Of a stretch of DNA of 5,358 nt, positions 1 through 5,358 are shown piece by piece. The notes under the pieces are model-generated. The model had not been told where the DNA came from and searched no databases. It saw only the letters and a list, made by a program, of their open reading frames with translations. A program made the translations under genes and the position numbers. Positions within the stretch are counted from its first letter, which is position 1; each line of letters begins with the position of its first letter. Source of the stretch: Syntrophomonadaceae bacterium (GTDB lineage Bacteria > Bacillota > Syntrophomonadia > Syntrophomonadales > Syntrophomonadaceae); NCBI GenBank assembly GCA_012798055.1, contig JAAZOA010000008.1, positions 1 through 5,358 of the forward strand, read 5' to 3'.

Positions 1-55
1 CGGGGACGGTTCTCCTGACAGCTTTCGGATTGCCACGGGGACGGTTCTCCTGACA
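1..55 (+). repeat. Two tandem copies of a short dyad repeat, left pair
   Basis: Positions 1-26 and 36-61 are identical over 26 bases, a 35-bp period. Each carries the core GGGGACGGTTCTCCTGACA followed by GCTTTC. The second unit (31-55) is an interrupted palindrome: TGCCA, three bases, GGAC, one base, GTTC, three bases, TGACA. The first unit is cut by the left edge and keeps only positions 1-20 of this pattern. The same pattern occurs twice between nadB and nadC on the opposite strand. This kind of short intergenic palindrome resembles REP-like elements mobilised by tyrosine transposases. That link is inference, because no transposase lies in the window. Confidence 0.85.
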
Positions 56-84
56 GCTTTCTGCGGCCGGGAAGAGCCGTCCCT
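37..84. repeat. Inverted repeat downstream of dusB
   Basis: The left arm at 37-48 (GGGGACGGTTCT) pairs with the right arm at 73-84 (AGAGCCGTCCCT). It makes twelve consecutive pairs, two of them G-U, around a 24-base loop. The left arm belongs to the second repeat copy, and the right arm looks like a partial inverted copy of the same motif. It lies 28 bp past the dusB stop codon and could fold in the operon mRNA. No run of U follows either arm, so it does not look like a standard intrinsic terminator. It could instead stabilise the transcript 3' end or be one unit of a mosaic repeat. Confidence 0.7.
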
Positions 85-111
85 AAGTCAAGCAAACCCT
101 TGTTAACACAT

Positions 112-1095
112 TTACTGCCGCGGGTTAAAGTCCTCTTGAGCAGCCCATGCTGCGAAGATCGATGTTATCTCTTCCCGTGAGGTAGCGGCATTCAATTCAG
201 CCCTGATGTGGGCAGCGCCAGGGTGGCCTTTCACGTACCATGCCAGCTGTTTGCGCATCTCCCGCACCGCCACCCACTCTCCTTTGAATTCGATGGCCAG
301 TTGCAGGTGGCGCATAGCCACCTGGGTCCGCTCCTTCCGGTCAGGCGGATCCGGTATCATTCCGGTTTCCAGGTAGGCTGCGATCGCCCTCAACAGGAAA
401 GGATTGCCCAAGGCAGCCCGGCCCACCATGATAGCGTCACAACCTGTTTCGTCCAGCATGCGCTTTGCATCCTGGGGGGTGCGGATATCGCCGTTGCCGA
501 CAACCGGGATCCCTACCTCCTGTTTCAACTGCCGGATCTGGCCCCAGTCCGCTTTTCCGGCAAAAAATTGCATGCGGGTACGGGGATGGAGGGTCAAGGC
601 TGCCGCCCCTTCTGCTTCCGCTACCCTCCCCAGTTCCAGATAAGTCAAATGCTCCTGGTCCCACCCGGACCGCATTTTAACCGTCACCGGCACCCGGGCC
701 TCTGCCACGACCGCCCTGATTATTTCCCGGCAGCGGGGGATATCCAGCATCAGGGCTGCCCCTTCCCCATTCTTGACAATCTTGGGGGTGGGACAGCCCA
801 TGTTTATGTCGATTATATCCGCGCCCAAATCCTGAACGATCCTGGCTGCCTTTCCCATGGTATCGGGTTCAGAACCGAATATCTGCACAGCCACCGGCCG
901 CTCCTCGCCGCTGGTCGAAGCGATGCGATAGGTGCGGCTTTGGCCATAGATCAGCCCCATATCACTGATCATCTCGGTGGTCACCAGGCTGCAGCCGAAA
1001 GATTTGGCGATTACCCGGAAAGCCTGGTCGGTAATCCCGGCCAGGGGGGCCATGATCACCTGGTTAGCGAGGGGCACATTGCCAATAGCCAGCAT
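112..1095 (-). CDS. dusB: tRNA-dihydrouridine synthase, DusB type
   Basis: This 327-residue cytoplasmic FMN enzyme reduces specific uridines in the tRNA D-loop to dihydrouridine using NADPH. The N-terminal TIM barrel shows the family signature in order: MAPLAGITD at 15-23, TTEMIS at 39-44, VQIFGSEP at 70-77, and INMGCPTPK at 97-105 with the catalytic Cys101. VKMRSGWD follows at 139-146, LHPRTR at 169-174, VVGNGDI at 198-204 (phosphate binding) and GRAALGNPF at 225-233. The C-terminal helical tRNA-binding part follows, with REMRKQLAWYVKG at 278-290. Length is normal for DusB and no key residue is missing. The ATG lies 2 bp after the coaX stop, with only a weak GGGG at 1102-1105 as ribosome site, so translation is probably coupled to coaX. 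DusB is the best fit by length and motifs, although Dus paralogues are hard to separate by eye. Confidence 0.95.
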   Translation of the reverse strand: MLAIGNVPLANQVIMAPLAGITDQAFRVIAKSFGCSLVTTEMISDMGLIYGQSRTYRIASTSGEERPVAVQIFGSEPDTMGKAARIVQDLGADIIDINMGCPTPKIVKNGEGAALMLDIPRCREIIRAVVAEARVPVTVKMRSGWDQEHLTYLELGRVAEAEGAAALTLHPRTRMQFFAGKADWGQIRQLKQEVGIPVVGNGDIRTPQDAKRMLDETGCDAIMVGRAALGNPFLLRAIAAYLETGMIPDPPDRKERTQVAMRHLQLAIEFKGEWVAVREMRKQLAWYVKGHPGAAHIRAELNAATSREEITSIFAAWAAQEDFNPRQ

Positions 1096-1097
1096 CT

Positions 1098-1865
1098 CTA
1101 GCCCCGGTTCATCTCGTAAATCATGTGCAGGCCTTCCAGGGTCAGGAATTCATCCACCACATCGATGCAATCCGTCTCCCCGGCTATGATCGAGGCCAGG
1201 CCGCCGGTTGCCACTACGGTAGGCGTGCCGTGGATCTCTTTTTTCATTCGGTTGATGATGCCCTCGACCTGGCCCACAAATCCATATACTATGCCGACTT
1301 GCATGCTCATCACCGTGTTTTTGCCGATGACGCTCCGGGGAACAGTCAGCTCCACCCGGGGCAGTTTGGAGGCCCTATTTACCAGGGCTTCGGTAGATAT
1401 GCGCACCCCTGGGGCGATGGCTCCGCCCAGGTATTCGCCATGCTCGTTGACAACACAGAAGGTAGTCGCCGTGCCGAAGTCCACGATTATGAGCGGGCTG
1501 CCGTATTTGTTCAGGGCTGCGACCGCGTTTACCACCCGGTCTGCCCCGACTTCGCGGGGATTGTCATATTTTATGGGCAGGCCGGTCTTTATTCCCGGCC
1601 CGACCATCAGGGGCTTGCAGCCGAAATAGCGCTCGCTCATGGTCTCCATTTCCATCATCAAGGGCGGAACCACCGAGGAAATAACCACTGCAGTCACCGA
1701 ACGCATGGACAGGTCATGATAATGAAACAGCGAGTTCAGCATCACTCCATATTCATCCGCCGTCCTCAAGGTATCGGTTCTAATCCTCCAGTGGGTAAGA
1801 AGTTGATTGCGGTCATAAACGCCCACCACTATATTGGTGTTGCCTACATCAAAAACCAGTACCAT
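1098..1865 (-). CDS. coaX: Type III pantothenate kinase
   Basis: CoaX phosphorylates pantothenate with ATP to 4'-phosphopantothenate, the first committed step to coenzyme A, in the cytoplasm. The protein has 255 residues, the usual length, and the two-lobed ASKHA fold is clear from its motifs. These are DVGNTN at 6-11 (phosphate-binding loop), NPREVGADR at 102-110 with the proposed catalytic Asp109, VDFGTATT at 128-135, GGAIAPG at 147-153 and ATGG at 219-222. The C-terminal LTLEGL is at 241-246. Members of this family generally need a monovalent cation and resist feedback by CoA. The ATG start is supported by AGGAGG six bases upstream. In related Firmicutes coaX often follows birA; here it follows nadC directly after a 108-bp spacer. 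The gene is intact. Confidence 0.96.
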   Translation of the reverse strand: MVLVFDVGNTNIVVGVYDRNQLLTHWRIRTDTLRTADEYGVMLNSLFHYHDLSMRSVTAVVISSVVPPLMMEMETMSERYFGCKPLMVGPGIKTGLPIKYDNPREVGADRVVNAVAALNKYGSPLIIVDFGTATTFCVVNEHGEYLGGAIAPGVRISTEALVNRASKLPRVELTVPRSVIGKNTVMSMQVGIVYGFVGQVEGIINRMKKEIHGTPTVVATGGLASIIAGETDCIDVVDEFLTLEGLHMIYEMNRG

Positions 1866-1973
1866 AATGTGCCTCCTAATCAGGTTTCATAATAGAAATC
1901 CGCTCGCTTCGCGGTCCGTATAGGCTCTCAGTTTGCCTTTATTTTCGCCGGCCGGAAATTATCCTGCCGTACA
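1866..1973 (-). other. nadC-coaX spacer without a gene
   Basis: These 108 bp hold the coaX ribosome site and two weak dyads: a CCGGCCGG palindrome near 1949-1956, and CCGC/GCGG arms at 1900-1914 around a 7-base loop. Neither is followed by a U-run. A TATTAT hexamer upstream of the coaX ribosome site resembles a -10 box, but no TTGACA-like partner stands at the right distance. The spacer is far too short for birA, the gene often found at this place. I see nothing functional that I can support. Confidence 0.5.
1872..1877 (-). promoter_or_regulatory. Ribosome binding site of coaX
   Basis: On the minus strand AGGAGG stands six bases before the ATG at 1865. This is a full match to the Shine-Dalgarno core and fixes the coaX start. 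The site argues that coaX is translated independently despite lying in an operon. Confidence 0.85.
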
Positions 1974-2813
1974 TCAGTCCCCGGCGACAAAATCCAGGGA
2001 TATATCCAGGCTATGCACCGAGTGGGTCAGGGCTCCCATGGATATGAAATCCACACCGGTACGGGCAACTTCTGCGATATTGCCGGCATTGATGCCCCCG
2101 GAGGCCTCCAGTAAAACCTGGCCCCCGACCGCTTCCACTGCCTGGGCCAATTCATATACATCCATATTGTCCAGCAATATTATGTCAGCCCCGGCCTGCA
2201 GAGCCTCATGCAGCTGTTCGAAGTTATCCACTTCGACCTCGATCTTGACCGTATGGGGCACCTTTTGGCGCAGATCGGCAATTGCCTGGGTTATGCTCCC
2301 CACTGCCTGGATGTGATTATCCTTGATCATCACCCCGTCATAAAGCCCAAAACGGTGGTTGCGGGCCCCTCCCACCCTGACTGCATATTTTTCCAGCACC
2401 CTCAGTCCGGGGGTCGTCTTCCTGGTATCCACCAGTTGGGCCTTGCTGTACTTGATCATGTCCACCAGCCGCCGGGTCTGGCTGGCGATGCCCGACATGC
2501 GCTGTAAAAAGTTGAGGGCGGTCCGCTCCCCGGTAAGCAGGGTGCGGGCTCTTCCCCGTACCACAGCGATAATATCCCCCGGCTCTATTTCCTCACCGTC
2601 TTTTTTCAGGATATCGAATTCGGTTTCAGGATCCAGCAGGGTGAAAACCCGCTTGCTCACCTCTATCCCGGCAACAATCCCCGGGGCTTTGGCCAGGAAT
2701 ACTCCCCTGGCCTTCTGTTCAGGGGCGATCAGATTTTCAGTGGTAATATCGCCGTGGGCGATATCCTCCTCCAGGGCCCGCTTGATGGTTTCATCCAGTC
2801 CCAGGTAATCCAT
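1974..2813 (-). CDS. nadC: Nicotinate-nucleotide pyrophosphorylase (quinolinate phosphoribosyltransferase)
   Basis: NadC converts quinolinate and PRPP to nicotinate mononucleotide with release of CO2 and pyrophosphate. This joins the de novo branch to the common NAD pathway. The protein has 279 residues, normal for the family. The N-terminal part (about 1-110) holds EEDIAHGDITT at 15-25 and GERTALNFLQRMSGIAS at 95-111 with the substrate-binding Arg105. The barrel part holds DTRKTTPGLR at 129-138, GGARNHRFGL at 148-157 and MIKDNH at 162-167. It continues with IEVEVDN at 191-197, ILLDNM at 212-217, LEASGGIN at 235-242 and ISMGALTHS at 257-265. Arg, Lys, Glu and Asp residues expected at the active site are all present. 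The ATG has GGAGG five bases upstream. It lies 145 bp after nadB, separated by two repeat copies, and nadA is not between them. Confidence 0.97.
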   Translation of the reverse strand: MDYLGLDETIKRALEEDIAHGDITTENLIAPEQKARGVFLAKAPGIVAGIEVSKRVFTLLDPETEFDILKKDGEEIEPGDIIAVVRGRARTLLTGERTALNFLQRMSGIASQTRRLVDMIKYSKAQLVDTRKTTPGLRVLEKYAVRVGGARNHRFGLYDGVMIKDNHIQAVGSITQAIADLRQKVPHTVKIEVEVDNFEQLHEALQAGADIILLDNMDVYELAQAVEAVGGQVLLEASGGINAGNIAEVARTGVDFISMGALTHSVHSLDISLDFVAGD

Positions 2814-2818
2814 AATGC

Positions 2819-2823
2819 CCTCC
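2819..2823 (-). promoter_or_regulatory. Ribosome binding site of nadC
   Basis: The minus strand reads AAAGGAGGG just before the nadC ATG, with GGAGG five bases from the start codon. This supports the start at 2813 and means nadC does not depend on coupling to nadB, which ends 145 bp earlier. Confidence 0.85.
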
Positions 2824-2883
2824 TTTTGCGCCCTTTCTTGGGCCTATTTGCTGTCACCGCCGGCGCTGCTTGGTCAAAAAACG

Positions 2884-2957
2884 TGTCAAGAGGACCGTCC
2901 CCATGCCACGCGGCAGTAATTGTTCGAAAAAGTGTCAACAGGACCGTCCCCGTGACA
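2884..2957 (-). repeat. Two copies of the dyad repeat between nadB and nadC
   Basis: On the plus strand, units at 2884-2908 and 2933-2957 share GTGTCAA, GGACCGTCCCC and TG, with a 49-bp period. The second is a clean interrupted palindrome: TGTCA, three bases, GGAC, one base, GTCC, three bases, TGACA. The first has TGCCA in place of the right TGACA arm. Both are preceded by an A-run (2876-2881 and 2927-2931), which becomes a U-run after the hairpin in the operon mRNA. They match the left-edge pair in reverse orientation. The second unit starts one base after the nadB stop codon. The repeats probably entered as an intergenic insertion, and they may act as a weak attenuator or mRNA-stability element. 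Confidence 0.85.
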
Positions 2958-2958
2958 T

Positions 2959-4560
2959 TTAACAGTTGACGACGCTCATGTGTTTCAGCCAGTGGATGTC
3001 ATCGCGCTGCGGATAATCGGAGCGATAGTGTCCGCCCCGGCTTTCCCGGCGCCACAGCGCCGCATGGATGATGATCCGGGCGGTGGTCAGCATGTTGACC
3101 ATCTCGTAATAGGCCAACCGGTCATCGCCCCGGGTCATGGTTCTGTAAAGCTTTTCTACCTCCTGCCCGGCCTGCTTGAGTCCTTGCTCGTCGCGGATAA
3201 TCCCCACATGTTCCCACATTATGTTCTGCAGCGCTTTTTTGGCTTCCCTGGGAGCGATCCCTTCCTCGGCGGAGCGATGCACCCAGGCCCGGTCGAAGTC
3301 CTGGTATACTTCTTCCTCCCGCACTTTGCGGCGATACATTATCTCCCCGGCTTTGGCCACAATCCGTTCCCCGAACAAGATCCCTTCCAGCAGAGAGTTG
3401 CTGGCCAGGCGGTTGGCGCCATGGACCCCGGTGCAGGCTGCTTCACCGCAGGCATAGAGACCGTAGATCCCGGTCTCGCCCCACAAGCTGGTCTTGATTC
3501 CGCCCATGGTATAGTGGGCTCCAGGGGAAACCGGGACCATATCTTTTTCGATGTCGATGCCCCGCTCCAGGCAGGTGCGGTAGATGTTGGGGAAGCGCTC
3601 TTTAGCGCCTTCTATCTTGGTCATGTCCAGGAATACATATTCGCTTCCAGTTGCGGTGGTTTCGCTGAGAATGGCCCGGGCTACCACATCCCGGGGGGCC
3701 AGTTCCAGCATGGGGGAGTATTTGCTCATGAAGCGCTCCCCGCGGATATTGTACAATTGGCCTCCTTCTCCCCGGACCGACTCGGAAATCAGGAAACGCT
3801 GGGTTTCGTGGCTGAACAGGACGGTGGGGTGGAATTGGATGAATTCCATATCGGCGATTTCGCAGCCGATGCGGAAAGCGGCAGCCAAACCGTCGGCAGT
3901 AGCTATATCCGGATTAGTAGTATTGGCGTATAATTGCCCCGCGCCGCCGGTAGCGATGATGATGGCCCGGGCCAGATAAATCGATTGCCTGTCCGTGGTA
4001 GTATCGTATATCAAAGCTCCATAACAGTCTTCCCGTTCGCTGTTGCCCAACAGGTCGATCAAGAAATGGTTTTCGCGTACGGTTATCTCCGGGTGGGTGA
4101 AACACTGCTTGACCAGGGCTACCCGGATCGCTTCCCCGGTGGCATCGGCCGCGTGCAGTACCCGGGCCCGACCATGGGCCCCTTCCCGGGTGAAGTCGAT
4201 GCTGCCGTCTTTCATGTCGAAAGCCGCTCCCGCTGCCATCAGTTCCCTCACCCGTTCCGGGCCCTCGCTGACCAGCACATTGACAGCCCCTATATCGCAG
4301 AGGCCGGCCCCCGCTTCCAGGCTATCCTCCATGTGCAGGAAGGGAGAATCTTCCTCATGCACGGCGGCGGCTATCCCCCCCTGGGCCAGGCCGGTGCTGG
4401 ACTCTTTTAGGCTCTTTTTGGTGAGGATGGTCACCTGTCCGTGGGCAGCAGCCTTTATAGCCGTAAATAATCCGGCGATACCGCTGCCGATGATGAGGAA
4501 ATCGGTATAGAACAGGGGAGTGTTTGGTTCCAACTCCCCTATATATCTGGTCGTTATCAT
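2959..4560 (-). CDS. nadB: L-aspartate oxidase
   Basis: This FAD enzyme oxidises L-aspartate to iminoaspartate, the first step of de novo NAD synthesis. In anaerobes fumarate can take the electrons instead of oxygen. The 533 residues match the family length. The FAD dinucleotide fold is GSGIAG at 25-30, then STGLAQGGIAAA at 55-66 and ATGGAGQ at 203-209. Residues aligning with the E. coli active site are present: His244 in FHPT, Glu260 in SESVRGEGG, Arg290 in APRDVVARAI, His349 in GAHYTMGGI and Arg384 in GANRLASNS. The C-terminal helical domain ends with ESRGGHYRSDYP at 506-517, which favours NadB over the flavoprotein subunit of succinate dehydrogenase. The ATG has GGGTGA close upstream, and a TAG four codons earlier excludes an in-frame extension. 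nadA, its usual partner, is not adjacent. Confidence 0.96.
   Translation of the reverse strand: MITTRYIGELEPNTPLFYTDFLIIGSGIAGLFTAIKAAAHGQVTILTKKSLKESSTGLAQGGIAAAVHEEDSPFLHMEDSLEAGAGLCDIGAVNVLVSEGPERVRELMAAGAAFDMKDGSIDFTREGAHGRARVLHAADATGEAIRVALVKQCFTHPEITVRENHFLIDLLGNSEREDCYGALIYDTTTDRQSIYLARAIIIATGGAGQLYANTTNPDIATADGLAAAFRIGCEIADMEFIQFHPTVLFSHETQRFLISESVRGEGGQLYNIRGERFMSKYSPMLELAPRDVVARAILSETTATGSEYVFLDMTKIEGAKERFPNIYRTCLERGIDIEKDMVPVSPGAHYTMGGIKTSLWGETGIYGLYACGEAACTGVHGANRLASNSLLEGILFGERIVAKAGEIMYRRKVREEEVYQDFDRAWVHRSAEEGIAPREAKKALQNIMWEHVGIIRDEQGLKQAGQEVEKLYRTMTRGDDRLAYYEMVNMLTTARIIIHAALWRRESRGGHYRSDYPQRDDIHWLKHMSVVNC
4514..4540 (-). promoter_or_regulatory. Inverted repeat inside the nadB 5' coding end
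   Basis: AGGGGAGT at 4514-4521 and ACTCCCCT at 4533-4540 are perfect 8-base inverted copies around an 11-base loop. They cover about codons 7-16 of nadB. In mRNA this would form a hairpin about 20 nt after the start codon, where structure can affect ribosome loading. It could also be a protein-binding dyad. The function is not known, and chance cannot be excluded. Confidence 0.4.
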
Positions 4561-4583
4561 ATTTTCACCCTAATCCCTGTCAA
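4556..4583 (-). promoter_or_regulatory. Candidate sigma-A promoter overlapping the nadB start
   Basis: On the minus strand a perfect TTGACA (4578-4583) is followed after 16 bases by TATGAT (4556-4561), which matches the -10 consensus at five of six positions. The hexamers and spacing are good for a housekeeping promoter. However, the -10 includes the nadB ATG, so a transcript from here would begin inside the coding region and could not serve that start codon. It could supply downstream genes, or be a chance match. Confidence 0.3.
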
Positions 4584-4588
4584 TTTGC

Positions 4589-4610
4589 GCCGGGCAGACG
4601 GCGCCCCGGC
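4589..4610 (-). other. GC-rich inverted repeat in the panD-nadB spacer
   Basis: GCCGGG at 4589-4594 pairs with CCCGGC at 4605-4610 around a 10-base loop. An overlapping alternative (GCGCC/GGCGC) and a CCGG/CCGG stem just upstream could compete with it. After the stem the mRNA reads AAAUUGACA, with no U-run, so it is not a good intrinsic terminator. It may reduce read-through or mark an mRNA processing site between panD and nadB. Confidence 0.35.
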
Positions 4611-4636
4611 TGAAACCGGCCGATTCATCCGCCCTT

Positions 4637-5008
4637 TTATTCATATTTCCCCCGGCAGGTCTTGACGATCTCATTGCGTTCGTTGACAAAGACCAGGCTG
4701 GGCTGGTGGGTCTTGCACTCCTCTTCATTCAGGATAGTGTAGGTGAGGATAATCACGATATCCCCCTGCATGGCCAGCCGGGCGGCAGCCCCATTGAGGC
4801 AGACCACTCCGGAACCGCGCTCACCTTCAATAACATAGGTCTCAAAACGCTCCCCATTGTTGTTGTTGACTATGGTGACCTTCTCGTTTTCTATTATATC
4901 AGCTGCATCCATTATATCCTTATCAATAGTGATGCTGCCCACATAATTGAGATTCGATTCAGTGACACTGGCACGATGGATCTTCGATTTCAGCATGTGA
5001 CGGATCAT
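4637..5008 (-). CDS. panD: Aspartate 1-decarboxylase proenzyme
   Basis: PanD decarboxylates L-aspartate to beta-alanine for pantothenate synthesis. It is made as an inactive chain that cuts itself at Gly24-Ser25, turning Ser25 into the catalytic pyruvoyl group; the enzyme works as a tetramer. The 123-residue product shows the cut site in NYVGSITID (21-29), as well as Lys9 and His11, Arg54, Thr57 and Tyr58 in ERFETY, and Asn72 in LNGAAAR. All are at the positions seen in E. coli PanD. ERGSG at 63-67 and GDIVII at 82-87 also fit. GGAGG at 5020-5024 lies 11 bases before the ATG, inside the panC end, a rather long spacing. The gene starts 6 bp after panC, whose product uses beta-alanine, so co-translation is likely. 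Confidence 0.97.
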   Translation of the reverse strand: MIRHMLKSKIHRASVTESNLNYVGSITIDKDIMDAADIIENEKVTIVNNNNGERFETYVIEGERGSGVVCLNGAAARLAMQGDIVIILTYTILNEEECKTHQPSLVFVNERNEIVKTCRGKYE

Positions 5009-5014
5009 TGTCTT

Positions 5015-5358
5015 CTAAACCTCCACTATCAGATTATCGATCAATCTGGTTGTTCCGAATTTGACCGCCAGGGCTATAAGCACCGGGCCTTTGATTGTCT
5101 CCACATCGGTGAGATCACGGTAATCGTAAATCTCGGCATACACTATTTCGGCGTGAGGACTGGTCCTGATGGTCTGCTCCAGCAGCTCCTTGACCCGGGC
5201 ACTGCTCCGCTCCCCGGCCTGGATCAGATCCCGGGCCGCCTGCAGGGACCGGTTCAAGACCAGGGCTTCCAGGCGCAGCTCGGGAGATAGGTAGACATTG
5301 CGGGAGCTCATCGCCAGCCCGTCAGCTTCCCGGACTATGGGCACCCGTTTGATCTGCA
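5015..5358 (-). CDS. panC: Pantothenate synthetase, C-terminal part (cut by window edge)
   Basis: PanC condenses pantoate and beta-alanine with ATP, through a pantoyl-adenylate, to give pantothenate. About 114 residues are visible out of the usual 280 or so. The N-terminal Rossmann part with the HIGH motif lies beyond the right edge. The visible part begins QIKRVPIVREADGLA, followed by MSSRN, the KMSKS-like ATP loop, and YLSPELR. It ends with the C-terminal domain (YAEIYDYRDL, VLIALAVKFGTTRLIDN). The GTG at 5344 could be mistaken for a start, but the reading frame is open to the edge and the residues before it fit PanC, so it is an internal valine. It stops 6 bp before panD. No sign of damage is seen in the part present. 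Confidence 0.95.
   Translation of the reverse strand, partial: QIKRVPIVREADGLAMSSRNVYLSPELRLEALVLNRSLQAARDLIQAGERSSARVKELLEQTIRTSPHAEIVYAEIYDYRDLTDVETIKGPVLIALAVKFGTTRLIDNLIVEV

Larger units (their letters stand above)
112..5358 (-). other. Probable cofactor operon panC-panD-nadB-nadC-coaX-dusB
   Basis: Six genes run in the same direction with gaps of 6, 76, 145, 108 and 2 bp, and no opposing gene interrupts them. Two pairs (panC-panD and coaX-dusB) are tight enough to imply co-transcription. The larger gaps at nadB-nadC and nadC-coaX hold no convincing terminator with a U-run, so read-through is the simplest reading. The content joins pantothenate/CoA synthesis with NAD synthesis, both drawing on L-aspartate. 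The operon start lies outside the right edge, since panC is cut there. A separate internal promoter near nadB is possible. That it is one transcript is inferred from spacing, not shown. Confidence 0.7.

Noticed and set aside
37..84. Intrinsic terminator of the operon after dusB
   Set aside because: The stem is strong, but the loop is 24 bases and no U-run follows on either strand, so a standard terminator call is not supported.
208..1101. Plus-strand open frame of 297 codons opposite dusB
   Set aside because: Its composition is typical of an antisense frame in GC-rich coding DNA and it has no domain motif. The opposite strand encodes a complete DusB.
1125..1892. Plus-strand open frame of 255 codons opposite coaX
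   Set aside because: It is the antisense shadow of coaX: low-complexity residue pattern rich in His, Gly and Pro, no recognisable motif, and the minus-strand frame has full CoaX motifs and a ribosome site.
1882..1920. Internal promoter for coaX (TATTAT hexamer)
   Set aside because: No -35-like hexamer stands 16-18 bases upstream; the single -10 match is not enough.
2884..2957. CRISPR array or promoters at the repeats (TTGACA on the minus strand)
   Set aside because: There are only two imperfect units per site, with no array of equal spacers and no cas genes. The TTGACA within each unit has no -10 partner at 16-18 bases.
2980..3933. Plus-strand open frame of 317 codons opposite nadB
   Set aside because: It overlaps fully with intact nadB, shows no family signature, and starts without a convincing ribosome site.
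5015..5344. A short separate gene starting at GTG 5344
   Set aside because: The frame continues to the window edge and the residues before the GTG match PanC, so this is an internal codon of a cut gene.

Overview
The window is an ordinary cofactor-biosynthesis operon. Six genes lie head to tail on the minus strand, and a small family of short repeats is the only non-housekeeping element. Strong AGGAGG-type ribosome binding sites, a CoaX-type (type III) pantothenate kinase, the order panC-panD-nadB-nadC-coaX-dusB and a moderately GC-rich composition suggest a Firmicute, probably of the class Clostridia. A syntrophic or Peptococcaceae/Syntrophomonadaceae-like lineage is my guess from gene order and repeat style. 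Nothing here fixes a genus.

Layout in the direction of transcription (right to left): the C-terminal part of panC (cut by the right edge), panD 6 bp later, a 76-bp spacer with GC-rich inverted repeats and a promoter-like element, nadB, a 145-bp spacer carrying two copies of a short dyad repeat, nadC, a 108-bp spacer with little structure, coaX, then dusB 2 bp after the coaX stop. Beyond dusB, the last 111 bp at the left edge hold no gene. They contain two more copies of the same repeat in the opposite orientation and a long inverted repeat. No stretch without a gene exceeds 150 bp.

How the genes work together: PanD makes beta-alanine from L-aspartate, PanC joins it to pantoate to give pantothenate, and CoaX phosphorylates pantothenate in the first committed step to coenzyme A. 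NadB also starts from L-aspartate, and NadC converts quinolinate to nicotinate mononucleotide on the way to NAD. The operon therefore combines two aspartate-consuming routes to CoA and NAD. NadA (between NadB and NadC in the pathway) and BirA (often next to coaX in related genomes) are not in the window. DusB, a flavin-dependent tRNA dihydrouridine synthase, closes the cluster and is probably translationally coupled to coaX.

All six proteins keep the key residues I could check, with no frameshift or internal stop. I found no CRISPR array, tRNA, rRNA, transposase gene or defence system. The item most worth a second look is the repeat family, with the consensus TGYCA-N3-GGAC-N-GTYC-N3-TGACA, present in two pairs at opposite orientations.
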